Assembly: GCA_021298555.1 (NCBI GenBank)
Contig: JAJTGE010000007.1
Coordinates: 1 to 64,000, forward strand
DNA from: Oxalobacteraceae bacterium
GTDB lineage: Bacteria; Pseudomonadota; Gammaproteobacteria; Burkholderiales; Burkholderiaceae_D
DNA length: 64,000 nt
Reading direction: 5' to 3'
Shown here one piece after another: positions 43,964-53,811 of this stretch. How positions within the stretch are numbered: the stretch's first letter is position 1; every line of letters begins with the position of its first letter. The position numbers and the translations under genes are program-made. The notes under the pieces are model-generated. The model was given only the letters and a program-made list of their open reading frames with translations, had not been told where the DNA came from and ran no database searches.

Positions 43964-43995
43964 AAAAAGCCCCCGTCATGCGGGGGCTTTTTTTT
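43964..43995 (+). terminator. Intrinsic terminator after MBL-fold gene
   Basis: Stem AAAAAGCCCCCG/CGGGGGCTTTTT with a 5-base loop, ending in eight T, 22 bases after the stop codon. Confidence 0.95.
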
Positions 43996-44020
43996 ACCAA
44001 AGAAGTAACGACAGACGGCA

Positions 44021-44992
44021 ATGATAGAACTACATAATGTTGTAAAGCGCTACGGCTCCAAGACCATAATTCACAACATCTCTTTCGATGTGAAAAAAGG
44101 TGAAATCGTAGGGTTTCTCGGCCCTAACGGCGCAGGCAAAACCACTACCATGCGTATGATTGCCGGTTTTACCGAGGCCACTTCAGGCACAGTAAAAGTT
44201 GCTGGTTTCGACATGGCGAATCAGCGAGATATGGCAGCGACGCGATTAGGCTATTTGCCTGAATCACCGCCTCTGTATGACATCCTCGATGTCACCTCGT
44301 ACTTAACGTTTGTCGCCCGTGCTAAAGGCGTACCGACAACCCGCATACAACAAAATCTCGATCGCGTTATTGACGCTTGCCGTCTGGAAGCCGTAACGAC
44401 GAAAGAATGCTACAAACTCTCCAAGGGCTACAGACAACGCGTAGGGCTGGCGCAAGCGCTGCTCGGCGAACCTGATGTCTTGCTGCTGGATGAACCTACT
44501 GCCGGTTTAGATCCCGGACAAATTCAAGAAACCCGTGAAGTCATACGTAATTTCGGACGTGACCATGCAGTGCTCATCTCTACCCACATACTTCCGGAAG
44601 TCACACTCATTTGTCAGCGTGTGGCTATTATCAATGGCGGTCGCATATTGGCGGTCGATTCCCCCGAAGGATTGCAACGCGCTGCTGATCAAAGTAATAG
44701 TGTCTTGCTTGATGCTGCAGGTGATCGTCAGGCTATAGAACAATCATTGCGGGCTGTTGATGGTGTGTTGGATATCATTATTCATCCTCATCCTGTGCGT
44801 GCCGGTGTATTTAGTATTGAATGCCGCGTACAAAATGATGTGGGTGTTGAAGGTCGTATCGCACGCGCAGCGACCTCCACGTCTGAACTCTATCGATTAG
44901 AGCGACGTCAGCCTACGCTGGAAAACGTCTTCTTAAGCTACATAGGAAATGACGGCAGCCAATCAACTGCAAACCGCAAGGAAGCCGCATGA
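44021..44992 (+). CDS. ABC-type exporter ATPase (GldA/CcmA-like)
   Basis: A 323-residue ATPase: Walker A GPNGAGKTT, Q-loop in LPESPPL, signature LSKGYRQRVGLAQAL, Walker B VLLLDEPTAGLDPGQ, H-loop in STHILPE. A C-terminal domain of about 100 residues follows. It matches the GldA/NatA-type ATPases that pair with the permease and GldG-like protein encoded next. It overlaps the permease gene by 4 bases. The start is only 26 bases past the terminator of the previous gene and has a weak binding site, so the promoter must overlap the terminator region, unless read-through drives it. Confidence 0.93.
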   Translation: MIELHNVVKRYGSKTIIHNISFDVKKGEIVGFLGPNGAGKTTTMRMIAGFTEATSGTVKVAGFDMANQRDMAATRLGYLPESPPLYDILDVTSYLTFVARAKGVPTTRIQQNLDRVIDACRLEAVTTKECYKLSKGYRQRVGLAQALLGEPDVLLLDEPTAGLDPGQIQETREVIRNFGRDHAVLISTHILPEVTLICQRVAIINGGRILAVDSPEGLQRAADQSNSVLLDAAGDRQAIEQSLRAVDGVLDIIIHPHPVRAGVFSIECRVQNDVGVEGRIARAATSTSELYRLERRQPTLENVFLSYIGNDGSQSTANRKEAA

Positions 44993-45705
44993 ACACGATG
45001 ACCGCCCTGAAGGCTATCTACACCAAGGAAATGCTCAGCTACTTCCGCTCGCCGATCGCGTATTTCGTGATTGCGGTTTTTTTGCTGGGTACCGGATATT
45101 TTTTCACTTACAACATCTTCCTGACCGGTGTCGGCACGATGGATTCAACCCTGCAAAACATGGGTATCTTGTTGCTGACTATTGCGCCCGTTTTGACCAT
45201 GCGTATCTTCTCCTCAGAATACAACGCACGCACTATGGAATTGCTAATGACTTTGCCAATTAAAACCTGGCAGGTTGTCATGGGCAAGTACTTGGGTGCA
45301 GTGAGTATCTTTTTGCTTATGACGGCGGCGACCTGGATCAACTTGATTCCACTCTACCTGTACGGTAATCCGCAAACACTGAACATCATTTCTGGTTACA
45401 TAGGCTTTATTTTGTTGGGCATGACGTGCATTGCTATCGGCCAGTTTTTTTCAGCCTTAACTGAAAACCAAATTGTTGCAGCCCTCATTACCATACCGGT
45501 GCTACTGGGATTCTGGTTTATAGGCCATTTGCAGCAACTGCAATCATCCATGATGCTGCGTGACTTGGTCGCTCATTTGTCGTTTGCACTGCATTTTGCG
45601 GATTTCATACGTGGCTTGCTGCGCTCTGATGGCGTGATCTTCTTCCTTGCCGTCATTGCCTCGGCACTGACTCTTAACACCAGCTATCTGCAACTGCGTC
45701 GCTGA
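44989..45705 (+). CDS. ABC-2 type permease (GldF-like)
   Basis: A 238-residue membrane protein with six predicted segments, typical of ABC-2 permeases. The N-terminus (LKAIYTKEMLSYFRSPIAYFV) and the segment RTMELLMTLPIKTWQVVMGKYLGA resemble GldF and NosY-like permeases. Forms the channel with the upstream ATPase. Next gene starts 25 bases downstream. Confidence 0.92.
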   Translation: MNTMTALKAIYTKEMLSYFRSPIAYFVIAVFLLGTGYFFTYNIFLTGVGTMDSTLQNMGILLLTIAPVLTMRIFSSEYNARTMELLMTLPIKTWQVVMGKYLGAVSIFLLMTAATWINLIPLYLYGNPQTLNIISGYIGFILLGMTCIAIGQFFSALTENQIVAALITIPVLLGFWFIGHLQQLQSSMMLRDLVAHLSFALHFADFIRGLLRSDGVIFFLAVIASALTLNTSYLQLRR

Positions 45706-45730
45706 ACCAAACACATAAAGTAACTGATCC

Positions 45731-47362
45731 ATGGAAAATTCACTCCGTAACGGTCTCTTTCTCATTGCAGGCGTGCTGATACTAGTATCCTCAATGTTTG
45801 CAAGTGCGCTGATTGTTAATTCATCGTTTGTTTCGATTTTGTTGCTCGTCGTTGGTCTGGGATTGACCGGATTTTCGATATTCCAACTGCGCAGCGAATT
45901 ATTGCTACTGCTGCGTGGGCAACGTGGTGAGCTCATGCTCATGACCGTTGGCATGCTCATCCTGTTTACCGCCATCGCCTGGATATCGTCTTTATACGCA
46001 ACGCGTTACGACATGACGGCTTCGCGTGAACACTCGTTAGCGCCGCAGACGATACACATGCTCAAAGCAGTCGATAAACCGGTACACATCACCTTCTTCC
46101 ATGATCGTGGCATGCGTGAAACCGTCGAGCTGTATCAACAGATCGCCTCGCAAAACGACAAAATAACGGTCGAATTTTTCGATCCTATGCTCAATCCTTC
46201 GCAGGCTAAATTACGCGGCGTGGAATTCCCAGGTACGGCTCTGATGGAGAGCGAAGGCAGAAAAATCAACGTTAACGGCCCAACAGAAACCGATATCGCT
46301 AATGGTATTTTGCGTGTCACACAAGGCAAACAACAAATGGCCTGCTTTACCGATGGCCATGGTGAACCAGATCCGTTTAGCTTAGAGTCGCATGACCACA
46401 CCGAGGGTGAAGCAGGACATGCGCACGGTTTAGAGACAAAAACCGTCGCCCATGAAAACCACGGCATGGCCAAGGCGCGCAATGCCTTGGAGGCGATGAA
46501 TTATCTGGTTGAAAAAATCGCGCTGATGAAATCAGCCAATGATTTGTCCCGCTGTTCAGTATTGATCGTTACCGGACCACAACTGCCATTCCTACCCGTC
46601 GAAATCAAGATGATAGAAAAATTTCTTGATGACGGAGGCAATGCATTATTCCTGATCGATCCATTTTCTAAAACGGGTCTCGAACCTATTCTACGCAAGT
46701 ACAGCATCGTGCTAGACGACGGCATGGTGATTGATGAGGCCAGCCATTTTTGGGCGGATGTCTCCGCACCGGCGGTGACTGACTACAACCGTCATGACAT
46801 GACAACGCGTTTGCCTTTGACCTTCTTCCCAGGTGTGCGAGCCATTTTCCCCGCACCTGTCAAAGTCGCTGGCACAGCAGTTCGGCCAGTGATTAATTCG
46901 TCAACCAAAAGCTTTACGACGCCTGATAAATCCCGCGCGGATTTCGTCAATGGTAAAAGCCGTAACGGCCCATTAACAATGATGGTCAGTGCTGGCTTTA
47001 ATCCCAAAACAGAAGAGTCCGCATCGCTCGTAATGAAGCAGCTGCGCGGAGAAAGTGTTACCGACGCCAACGAACCAAAACCCGACCCTAACCGCAAAGC
47101 ATCACGCATAGTCGTTGGTGGCGATTCCGATTTTGCGACCAACTCCTACTATCACATACTGGGTAATGGAGCGCTATTTTTGAATGCGGTTAACTTCCTT
47201 GCTGCACGCGAAAACCTGATCGGTGTCGAGCCTCGCACCTTTGATCTACCCTACGTCAACATGACCAATACGCAGATGAAGGGAACCTTCATCATGTCAT
47301 TGATTTTGGTGCCCTTGCTCATGGCAGCCTTGGGTGTAGCTGTATGGTGGAGGCGTCGATGA
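45731..47362 (+). CDS. GldG-family ABC transporter auxiliary protein with His-rich loop
   Basis: A 543-residue protein. Two N-terminal membrane segments (about 7-30 and 32-52) and a third (about 68-90) precede a large soluble domain with the GldG/ABC-auxiliary pattern (YDMTASREHSLAPQTIHMLKAVDKPVHITFF), and one membrane segment at the C-terminus (LVPLLMAALGVAVWW). A loop at about 216-246 holds His repeats (HDHTEGEAGHAHG...HENHG), not a usual part of the family as I know it. In gliding bacteria GldA/F/G form a transporter; homologues elsewhere have unknown substrates. The 3' end overlaps the DUF4340 gene. Confidence 0.88.
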   Translation: MENSLRNGLFLIAGVLILVSSMFASALIVNSSFVSILLLVVGLGLTGFSIFQLRSELLLLLRGQRGELMLMTVGMLILFTAIAWISSLYATRYDMTASREHSLAPQTIHMLKAVDKPVHITFFHDRGMRETVELYQQIASQNDKITVEFFDPMLNPSQAKLRGVEFPGTALMESEGRKINVNGPTETDIANGILRVTQGKQQMACFTDGHGEPDPFSLESHDHTEGEAGHAHGLETKTVAHENHGMAKARNALEAMNYLVEKIALMKSANDLSRCSVLIVTGPQLPFLPVEIKMIEKFLDDGGNALFLIDPFSKTGLEPILRKYSIVLDDGMVIDEASHFWADVSAPAVTDYNRHDMTTRLPLTFFPGVRAIFPAPVKVAGTAVRPVINSSTKSFTTPDKSRADFVNGKSRNGPLTMMVSAGFNPKTEESASLVMKQLRGESVTDANEPKPDPNRKASRIVVGGDSDFATNSYYHILGNGALFLNAVNFLAARENLIGVEPRTFDLPYVNMTNTQMKGTFIMSLILVPLLMAALGVAVWWRRR

Positions 47363-47967
47363 GTCAACGTCGTAATAAACTCGTCATCATTTGGATCGCT
47401 GTGGTCGTCTTGGCGTCGATTATCTTTTTCAAAGAACGCGAACTCTCACTAGCTGTCGAAGATCCTAGTGGGCAGGAACCCAACTGGCTAGTGACCGTTC
47501 CGTACGAAGAAATTGGTGCACTTGAAATTCTTCGCAAAGGTCAACTACACCGGTTTGAACGTGACAACAAAGGCATCTGGTTTTATCACGGACAACAAGA
47601 CGATCCAAATGCAAAAGATCACGCACACCGTGCTGATCCTTTGGCTGCTACAACCATCGCCGAAGCGGTTGCCATATTCAGCCGCACACGGAAAGAACAA
47701 CCCATACCGCTTCAACCTGGCAAAGACGAATACGGAGTCAGCCGACCTGACATATTGATCATGTTATATCGCCCCAAGAAGAGCGAGCCTGCAGCGCGCT
47801 ATTCAGTGGGTACGGTCAGCCCCAACGGCTACAGCCGTTATATTTTGCCTGTGGGCGCTACCGAAGCCGTTACCATCCCTGAATATCAAATCACCAATCT
47901 GATGGCAATGATTGACGCTGTTAGTAAAAATCCTCTACCAACCACTGAGGCACCCTCTAAAAAATGA
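47359..47967 (+). CDS. DUF4340-family membrane-anchored protein
   Basis: A 202-residue protein with one N-terminal membrane anchor (LVIIWIAVVVLASIIFF). I choose ATG 47359 (MSQRRNK...), behind GGAGG and overlapping the GldG stop as ATGA; an ATG at 47344 would add five residues. The rest is soluble, with a pattern of DUF4340 proteins that accompany GldG-type ABC systems. It is shorter than many family members (about 300), but the reading frame looks complete. Function unknown; probably a periplasmic partner of the exporter. Confidence 0.8.
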   Translation: MSQRRNKLVIIWIAVVVLASIIFFKERELSLAVEDPSGQEPNWLVTVPYEEIGALEILRKGQLHRFERDNKGIWFYHGQQDDPNAKDHAHRADPLAATTIAEAVAIFSRTRKEQPIPLQPGKDEYGVSRPDILIMLYRPKKSEPAARYSVGTVSPNGYSRYILPVGATEAVTIPEYQITNLMAMIDAVSKNPLPTTEAPSKK

Positions 47968-48938
47968 TGAGACTGTGCAGCCTGCTCGCCGGGCTGGCGC
48001 TGCTGGCCTCATCCGCTGTCTTTGCCCACTCCGGTGATGCAACGGGATTTGCTGCTATAGCCATCGATGGCTCTAGCGTCATCTATCGCTTAACACCCAC
48101 TGTTGCAGGAACCGATGATGCCAAACTCACGCAGCTCATGCGTGAAAAAATTACCGTCACTGCAGATGGCTTACCCTGCCCCGCTTCCGAGCCTGTGGGA
48201 ATGTCCATTGATTATGTATGCGCCTCTGCGCCTAACCAGCTGGTCATTCGTGACGACCTGGCTGATGAATTAGGTGAAAAACACCACGTCATTGCTGTGC
48301 TCACTTGGAGCGGTGGTAGCAGCTCATTAAATTTTTCAGCCACCGAGCGAGTAGCTACCGTTACGCTTAATGGAGCTGAGCAGCCCAAGGGTGCAGCCAG
48401 CTTTTTCTTGCTAGGTATTGAACACATAGCCACAGGCTACGATCATTTGTTGTTTTTGCTGGCACTGATACTGTGTGGCGGCAATCTGGTTCAGCTACTT
48501 AAAATCATCACGGCATTTACTTTGGCGCACAGCATAACGCTAGGCGCCGCTGCACTAGATATTGTTACTCTGCCGTCTGTGCTGGTGGAGTCCGCGATCG
48601 CTTTATCAATTGCTTACGTGGCCTTTGAAAATCTCTTTCCACGCTTTGCGATTTCACGGCGATGGACTATCAGTTTTCTGTTTGGCTTAGTTCACGGTTT
48701 TGGATTTTCATCCGTCCTAAAAGAAATAGGGCTACCCAGAGACAGCTTGCTGCTATCGCTATTGAATTTCAATCTGGGGGTGGAGGCAGGACAGTTAGTG
48801 GCTGTGGTGGTGGTAGTGCCGCTGCTCATTCAGCTGCGCAAAACGGCCTGGGAAGAAAAAACTGTACGCGCACTGTCCTTGATAGTGCTGGTTGTAGGGA
48901 TAACACTGTTTATACAACGCATAGTCGATGGCGCTTAG
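47964..48938 (+). CDS. HupE/UreJ-family membrane protein
   Basis: A 324-residue protein with signal peptide (about 1-22, cleavage near VFAHS), an extracytoplasmic domain of about 125 residues and six to seven membrane segments in the C-terminal half. The motif H-x5-D-H (GIEHIATGYDHLLFLLALIL) and the FTLAHSITL and LFGLVHGFGFS histidines match the HupE/UreJ-2 family, whose better-known members move nickel or cobalt for hydrogenase and urease. No hydrogenase or urease gene is nearby. Its ATG overlaps the preceding stop, so it belongs to the exporter operon. Confidence 0.9.
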   Translation: MMRLCSLLAGLALLASSAVFAHSGDATGFAAIAIDGSSVIYRLTPTVAGTDDAKLTQLMREKITVTADGLPCPASEPVGMSIDYVCASAPNQLVIRDDLADELGEKHHVIAVLTWSGGSSSLNFSATERVATVTLNGAEQPKGAASFFLLGIEHIATGYDHLLFLLALILCGGNLVQLLKIITAFTLAHSITLGAAALDIVTLPSVLVESAIALSIAYVAFENLFPRFAISRRWTISFLFGLVHGFGFSSVLKEIGLPRDSLLLSLLNFNLGVEAGQLVAVVVVVPLLIQLRKTAWEEKTVRALSLIVLVVGITLFIQRIVDGA

Positions 48939-49008
48939 TAGGGCTTACTGGGGCTTACGGCGCCTCACACCACCATCGATCAGCTAGTTGTAGGTGCTAC
49001 AAATTATT

Positions 49009-50388
49009 TTAAATATCTTGCGTCCAGGGTGCGAGCAAATCACTGACTATCGCTTGATCAGCAATAGACCAAATACCGCCAAAAGCAGTTTTCATTTCTG
49101 CTGCAGTCGCAGCTCCAGCAAATTCTGCCAGTTCTATCGCTTTTTGCTCTAGCTCGACTCGACTTAAAGTATTGCCCGGATCGCCTTTAGGCTCATCGAC
49201 CCGACCCGTAAGCTCGCGACCATCAGTAGTTTTAACAGTGACCTTTCCTATCCAACGCACAGGATATGCACCATCGACTTCATCATCGAGTACCATGCTC
49301 ACGCGCTGGCAAAAATCGCTGACTTCTTTGTCGCGGTAGCTTGCATCAAATTCGCGCACACCCGCTTTGCCATGCACCGCCAGCAAACCTAATACCGTGC
49401 CCATAGAAAATTTGGCCTGATGCGTGGTCGCAGGATGAACCACCGGGCCCAACACATCAATCGCACCCTGATGCACATGCGTGATCACGGTAGCAATCTG
49501 ATCAGCTTTTAAGCCATGCTGCTGCATGACCTGCTGCAATGCGTCTGCTGCTGGATGGGTATGACGACAAGAAGCATGAAACTTAAATGACGTCTCTATC
49601 GTGGCCCAGCGCTCACCCAAGCGGTCAGTTAAGCAGTCGGGGTTAGCATCAACCGACATACCTGCTGCCATACCTTTGCTGCCTTCGAGGATTTGTTTGG
49701 CGCCACTAAACCCTTTTTCAGCTAACAGCGCTGCCAACAAACCATCCGATGCTGCCTTGGCGGTATGCAGCTGTTTTGAGTTTGCCGCATCTTTTAAAAA
49801 TTCCCACAAGCCAGCCGCTTGTGTCCCTGCTGAGCCCATCGCATTAAGCATTTTTTCAGGAGACAAGTTAATTAAACGACCCACGGCTATGGCTGCAGCA
49901 ACAGTGCCTACGGTACCTGTGGTGTGAAAAACCTTGTAGTGTGAGCGGCCCAGAAATTCGCCTATGCGTATACCTGCTTCATAACCAGCTACTGCGGCCG
50001 TCATTAATTCTTTACCGCTGCAACTACGATCTTGAGCAATTGCGAGCACCGCCGGAAAAATCACCGCTGCCGGATGAAACACAGATCCATTATGGACATC
50101 ATCTTGTTCTATGTAGTGCGACGATGCACCATTAACCATCGCTGCAAATAAGGGGGAAGTTTTACGACGCGAAATCAGCACTTCGGATCGACCCTCAGTC
50201 GGGCCCATCTCGCGAGCGATGGCTTCGATGGCTTGTACAGGTCGACCTACTTTTCCGGCTAAAGCCGAGCCAAACCAGTCAAGGAATAAATCCTCTGCAC
50301 GACGCATCACGTCGGAAGGTATGTCATCAAACTGCAAATTCGCAGAAAAATGCGCGAGTTGAGAACTGGGGGTAACGTTAGTTTTCAC
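49009..50388 (-). CDS. MmgE/PrpD-family protein
   Basis: A 459-residue protein of the MmgE/PrpD superfamily (2-methylcitrate dehydratase and relatives), with typical KAASDGLLAALLAEKGFSG and SFKFHASCRHTHPAADAL regions. PrpD-type members dehydrate 2-methylcitrate in propionate breakdown; others act as cis-aconitate decarboxylases or on other tricarboxylates, so the reaction is not fixed. No prpB or prpC gene is adjacent. It starts with GTG behind GGAGCTC, 9 bases after the acyl-CoA dehydrogenase stop, so the two are one operon. Confidence 0.9.
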   Translation of the reverse strand: MKTNVTPSSQLAHFSANLQFDDIPSDVMRRAEDLFLDWFGSALAGKVGRPVQAIEAIAREMGPTEGRSEVLISRRKTSPLFAAMVNGASSHYIEQDDVHNGSVFHPAAVIFPAVLAIAQDRSCSGKELMTAAVAGYEAGIRIGEFLGRSHYKVFHTTGTVGTVAAAIAVGRLINLSPEKMLNAMGSAGTQAAGLWEFLKDAANSKQLHTAKAASDGLLAALLAEKGFSGAKQILEGSKGMAAGMSVDANPDCLTDRLGERWATIETSFKFHASCRHTHPAADALQQVMQQHGLKADQIATVITHVHQGAIDVLGPVVHPATTHQAKFSMGTVLGLLAVHGKAGVREFDASYRDKEVSDFCQRVSMVLDDEVDGAYPVRWIGKVTVKTTDGRELTGRVDEPKGDPGNTLSRVELEQKAIELAEFAGAATAAEMKTAFGGIWSIADQAIVSDLLAPWTQDI

Positions 50389-50397
50389 ACAGAGCTC

Positions 50398-51552
50398 CTA
50401 AAACGATCGCGGCATACCTAGCACATGCTCTGCCACGTAAGAAAGAATCAAATTGGTTGAAATAGGTGCGACTTGATACAGACGCGTTTCGCGGAATTTG
50501 CGCTCAACATCGTATTCCGATGCAAAGCCAAATCCACCGTGATATTGCAGGCAGGCGTTAGCGGCTTCCCATGAGGCGTCTGCAGCTAATAGCTTGGCCA
50601 TATTCGCTTCGGAACCGCACGGCTGGCCTGCGTCAAACAATTCACACGCTTTGTAGCGCATCAGGCTGGCGGCTTCGATATTGATATAGGCTTTTGCAAT
50701 CGGAAACTGCACGCCTTGGTTTTGGCCTATGGGTCGTCCGAACACGATGCGTTCGTTTACATATTTCGTTACTTTGTCTATAAACCAGTAACCATCACCT
50801 ATGCATTCAGCAGCGATCAGTGCACGCTCTGCATTTAATCCATCGAGTATGTATTTAAAGCCCTTACCTTCTTCACCAATTAAATTTTCTACCGGGATTT
50901 CCAGGTTCTCGAAAAACAATTCGTTGGTTTCGTGATTGACCATATTACGTATAGGTCGCACTGTCATGCCATTGCCTATCGCGGTGCGTAAGTCCACAAT
51001 AAAAATCGACATGCCTTCGGATTTTTTTGTGACTTCTGCTAATGGCGTAGTACGAGCCAACAAAATCATCAAGTCGGAATGCTGGATACGACTAATCCAA
51101 ACTTTTTGACCATTGACTACATAGCGATCGCCTTTTTTCACAGCGGTCGTTTTAATTTTTGTGGTGTCGGTACCCGTGGTCGGTTCAGTCACGCCCATGG
51201 ATTGCAGACGTAATTCACCACTGGCTACTTTTGGAAGATAAAAATCTTTTTGTACTTTGGAACCATGACGCAGCAGCGTGCCCATGTTGTACATCTGACC
51301 GTGACATGCGCCGGAATTACCGCCGCAACGATTGATTTCTTCCATAATCACAGAAGCCTCAACCATACCCAATCCAGAGCCACCGTATTCCACCGGAATC
51401 AACGCAGCTAACCAACCCGCTTTGGTTAAGGCCTCAACAAAGGCTTGCGGATATGCGCGCTCGTCGTCAACCTGACGAAAATATTCCGCTGAAAATTGTG
51501 AACACAAATCGCGAATAGCATCGCGTATGTCCTGATGATTGCTAGGAGACAT
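50398..51552 (-). CDS. Acyl-CoA dehydrogenase
   Basis: A 384-residue enzyme with normal family length. FAD motifs: MGVTEPTTGTDTTKI and QKVWISRI. Near the end CLQYHGGFGFASEYDVERKFRETRL carries the usual C-terminal pattern. The catalytic base region (EDGLNAERALIAAECIG-like) suggests a short-chain or isovaleryl-type enzyme, whose Glu is in the helix earlier than in medium-chain enzymes; that point is uncertain. Start set at ATG 51552 behind AAGG; an upstream ATG at 51594 would add 14 residues unlike the family. Upstream of the MmgE/PrpD gene. Confidence 0.9.
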   Translation of the reverse strand: MSPSNHQDIRDAIRDLCSQFSAEYFRQVDDERAYPQAFVEALTKAGWLAALIPVEYGGSGLGMVEASVIMEEINRCGGNSGACHGQMYNMGTLLRHGSKVQKDFYLPKVASGELRLQSMGVTEPTTGTDTTKIKTTAVKKGDRYVVNGQKVWISRIQHSDLMILLARTTPLAEVTKKSEGMSIFIVDLRTAIGNGMTVRPIRNMVNHETNELFFENLEIPVENLIGEEGKGFKYILDGLNAERALIAAECIGDGYWFIDKVTKYVNERIVFGRPIGQNQGVQFPIAKAYINIEAASLMRYKACELFDAGQPCGSEANMAKLLAADASWEAANACLQYHGGFGFASEYDVERKFRETRLYQVAPISTNLILSYVAEHVLGMPRSF

Positions 51553-51688
51553 AAATAACCTTGGTTGAACTGATATCGAGCGCACATGCTGCAAAGCAGC
51601 AGTGTGACGGATACTGTACTCGCGAACAATTCAGTAATTTATAACGCGGGCTTGAAAGGCTATTAACCCTGCAGAGATTACAGTCGGA

Positions 51689-52603
51689 TCAGGCTATAAG
51701 CGGGGTTTTTGCGACTAGTAACTCGACCAACTCACGTGCAAAGGCAGGAAGAGCTTGTACATTTCTTACACAAACTTGCATCTTGCGTATAGCCCATTCA
51801 TCTGTCAGTTCAACCATGCAAATATTCATAGTCTTGGCGTGGCGACTGGCCGATGAAAACGGAACCACGCCTATACCTACACCGGATTCAATCATGCGGC
51901 ACGCCGCTTCGAAATTACCCACCTGTATACGTATTTTTATAGGACGATTTAAATCATTAGCAGCCTGCGCCAAAAACGAATGAATCGCGCTCGCTTCTAC
52001 CATGCCAACAAAATCATGCGTTAGTGCTTCAGAAAAATCGATACGACCACGATTTGCTAAAACATGTGTTTCAGACGTCACCAGCACCAAACGATCTTCG
52101 CTTAAGGCTAAGGTTTCCAAACCATCGGTACGCACATTACCCGCCACAATACCAACATCGACCTTGCCTTCCGCAACAGCGCGCACTATGTCGTGTGATA
52201 GGCGCTCTTTCAGATCGACATTCACATCCGGATGCGTGGCTAGAAATTTTTGTAACAAGGCTGGCAGAAATTCAGCCATGGCCGTGGTGTTAGCAAAAAT
52301 ACGTACATGACCGCGTGTGCCTTTAACGTATTCAGACAGATCAGCACGCAAATCACTTAACTGCTGCAGTACGAGTCGCGCGTGATGCATAAAAGCCTGA
52401 CCCGGCGGTGTCAGCGTGACTCCTTGACTGGTGCGATAGAGCAGCTTGACACCCAAACCCTCTTCCAGATTTTTGATACGTATAGAGGCCGCAGGTAAGG
52501 ACATATGCGAACGCTCAGCACCGCGTGTCAGACTGTTCGCCTCGGCGATGTTTACAAAAAGTTTAATGTCGGGAAGATCGAAATGTGCCGCCATGGTAGT
52601 CAC
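51689..52603 (-). CDS. LysR-family transcriptional regulator
   Basis: A 304-residue regulator with an N-terminal winged HTH (ADIKLFVNIAEANSLTRGAER..LPAASIRIKNLEE) and a substrate-binding domain. The first ATG overlaps the stop of the DUF1501 gene as ATGA (52600-52603); a second ATG three codons on is equally possible. Same strand as the acyl-CoA dehydrogenase and MmgE/PrpD genes downstream, so it may regulate them. Effector unknown. Confidence 0.92.
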   Translation of the reverse strand: MTTMAAHFDLPDIKLFVNIAEANSLTRGAERSHMSLPAASIRIKNLEEGLGVKLLYRTSQGVTLTPPGQAFMHHARLVLQQLSDLRADLSEYVKGTRGHVRIFANTTAMAEFLPALLQKFLATHPDVNVDLKERLSHDIVRAVAEGKVDVGIVAGNVRTDGLETLALSEDRLVLVTSETHVLANRGRIDFSEALTHDFVGMVEASAIHSFLAQAANDLNRPIKIRIQVGNFEAACRMIESGVGIGVVPFSSASRHAKTMNICMVELTDEWAIRKMQVCVRNVQALPAFARELVELLVAKTPLIA

Positions 52604-53811
52604 CCAAAAACTGGAAAAGTCTTGAAATCACCTGACAGCAGTGCTTTGCTATCGGCATGTTGCAGCCAACCTTCGATCAGAGTGGCGTACACCCTGCGAA
52701 AATCAGTTGTGTACTTCAGATTACCACCCTCATCCAGGTTTGTCAGTGAAGGTACTTCACCATAATGACCGCCCTTGACTGGCTTACCGATGACGTACAT
52801 ATGGTTAGCCGTGCCATGGTCGGTACCCAAACTGGTATTTTCAGATGCGCGGCGACCAAACTCTGAAAACACTAACAAAGTCACATCATCCGCGCGACCT
52901 ATACGCTCCATATCTTTCATAAAACCAGAGACGGCATCAGACACGTATGTCAACAGGCGTTGGTGCTGTTCGCCCTGCTGTACGTGCGTATCAAACGCAT
53001 TGTGGCGGTATCCCACGTAGTACAAGCGAGTCGGCAAATCTGCCTTGATCATTGCGGCGACCTTGGTCAAATCAACCGGCACTATGCCGTAATCCACCGG
53101 TGTTTTGTAGTTTTCCCAGGCAGCTCTCACCAAACCTGAAGCCTGACGCGCGCTGTCTGCTACGCCATGGAGAAAGCTTTGCGACGCATTACCACTGCCG
53201 CTCCGCGACACCACATCGAGCAATGACCGGCTCTGGAGTAAACCTTTGCGTGCAAAGCGATCAGGATCATCAAACACCACAGGTACATGACGCGCTGCTC
53301 TTACAGCGAGCGACTGCCGCTCATCGATATTGACTAAAAAATTAGGTGTTAATTGTGGATCTATCGCATCCGCAACCCGGCCCAGCCAGCCATAGGGCTC
53401 GCCACCATTCGGTACGCCCGTGTGCCAATACGCCATGGATGTGAAATGAGAAAACGAGGGTTGCGCATAACCACAGCCATGCATGATGGCCATTTTCCCG
53501 TCTTTAAACAGTCGCTCAAAACCCGACATGCCCGGACTAAATCCAAAGTGGTCGTCAATTTTCCTGACCTTGTTAGGCTTAATACCGATAGCAGGCCGCA
53601 AGCGATAGTAAGCATCATCAGCATAGGGCACGAGTGTGTTCAAACCGTCATTGGCACCGGAGAGCTCCATGACTACCAAGATGCGACGCGATGCATCGGT
53701 TTGCGCGGCTTGTGCAGGCATCCACGGCAAGCCCGCTGACAAGCCCGCACCCGCCAACGCCGTTAGCAACTGACGGCGCGTTAAATTAATGTGGTGATCT
53801 GACATGGTCAT
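52600..53811 (-). CDS. DUF1501 family protein, Tat-exported
   Basis: A 403-residue protein with a twin-arginine signal (NLTRRQLLTALAGAGLSAGLPWMPAQAA). The sulfatase-like fold of DUF1501 shows in MELSGANDGLNTLVPY, HGCGYAQPSFSHFTSMAYWHTG, FSEFGRR and DHGTANHMYVIG. DUF1501 and DUF1800 genes are nearly always paired. The function is not established; links to surface or exopolymer processes have been proposed. Its start overlaps the stop of the DUF1800 gene (TAATG). Confidence 0.92.
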   Translation of the reverse strand: MTMSDHHINLTRRQLLTALAGAGLSAGLPWMPAQAAQTDASRRILVVMELSGANDGLNTLVPYADDAYYRLRPAIGIKPNKVRKIDDHFGFSPGMSGFERLFKDGKMAIMHGCGYAQPSFSHFTSMAYWHTGVPNGGEPYGWLGRVADAIDPQLTPNFLVNIDERQSLAVRAARHVPVVFDDPDRFARKGLLQSRSLLDVVSRSGSGNASQSFLHGVADSARQASGLVRAAWENYKTPVDYGIVPVDLTKVAAMIKADLPTRLYYVGYRHNAFDTHVQQGEQHQRLLTYVSDAVSGFMKDMERIGRADDVTLLVFSEFGRRASENTSLGTDHGTANHMYVIGKPVKGGHYGEVPSLTNLDEGGNLKYTTDFRRVYATLIEGWLQHADSKALLSGDFKTFPVFG

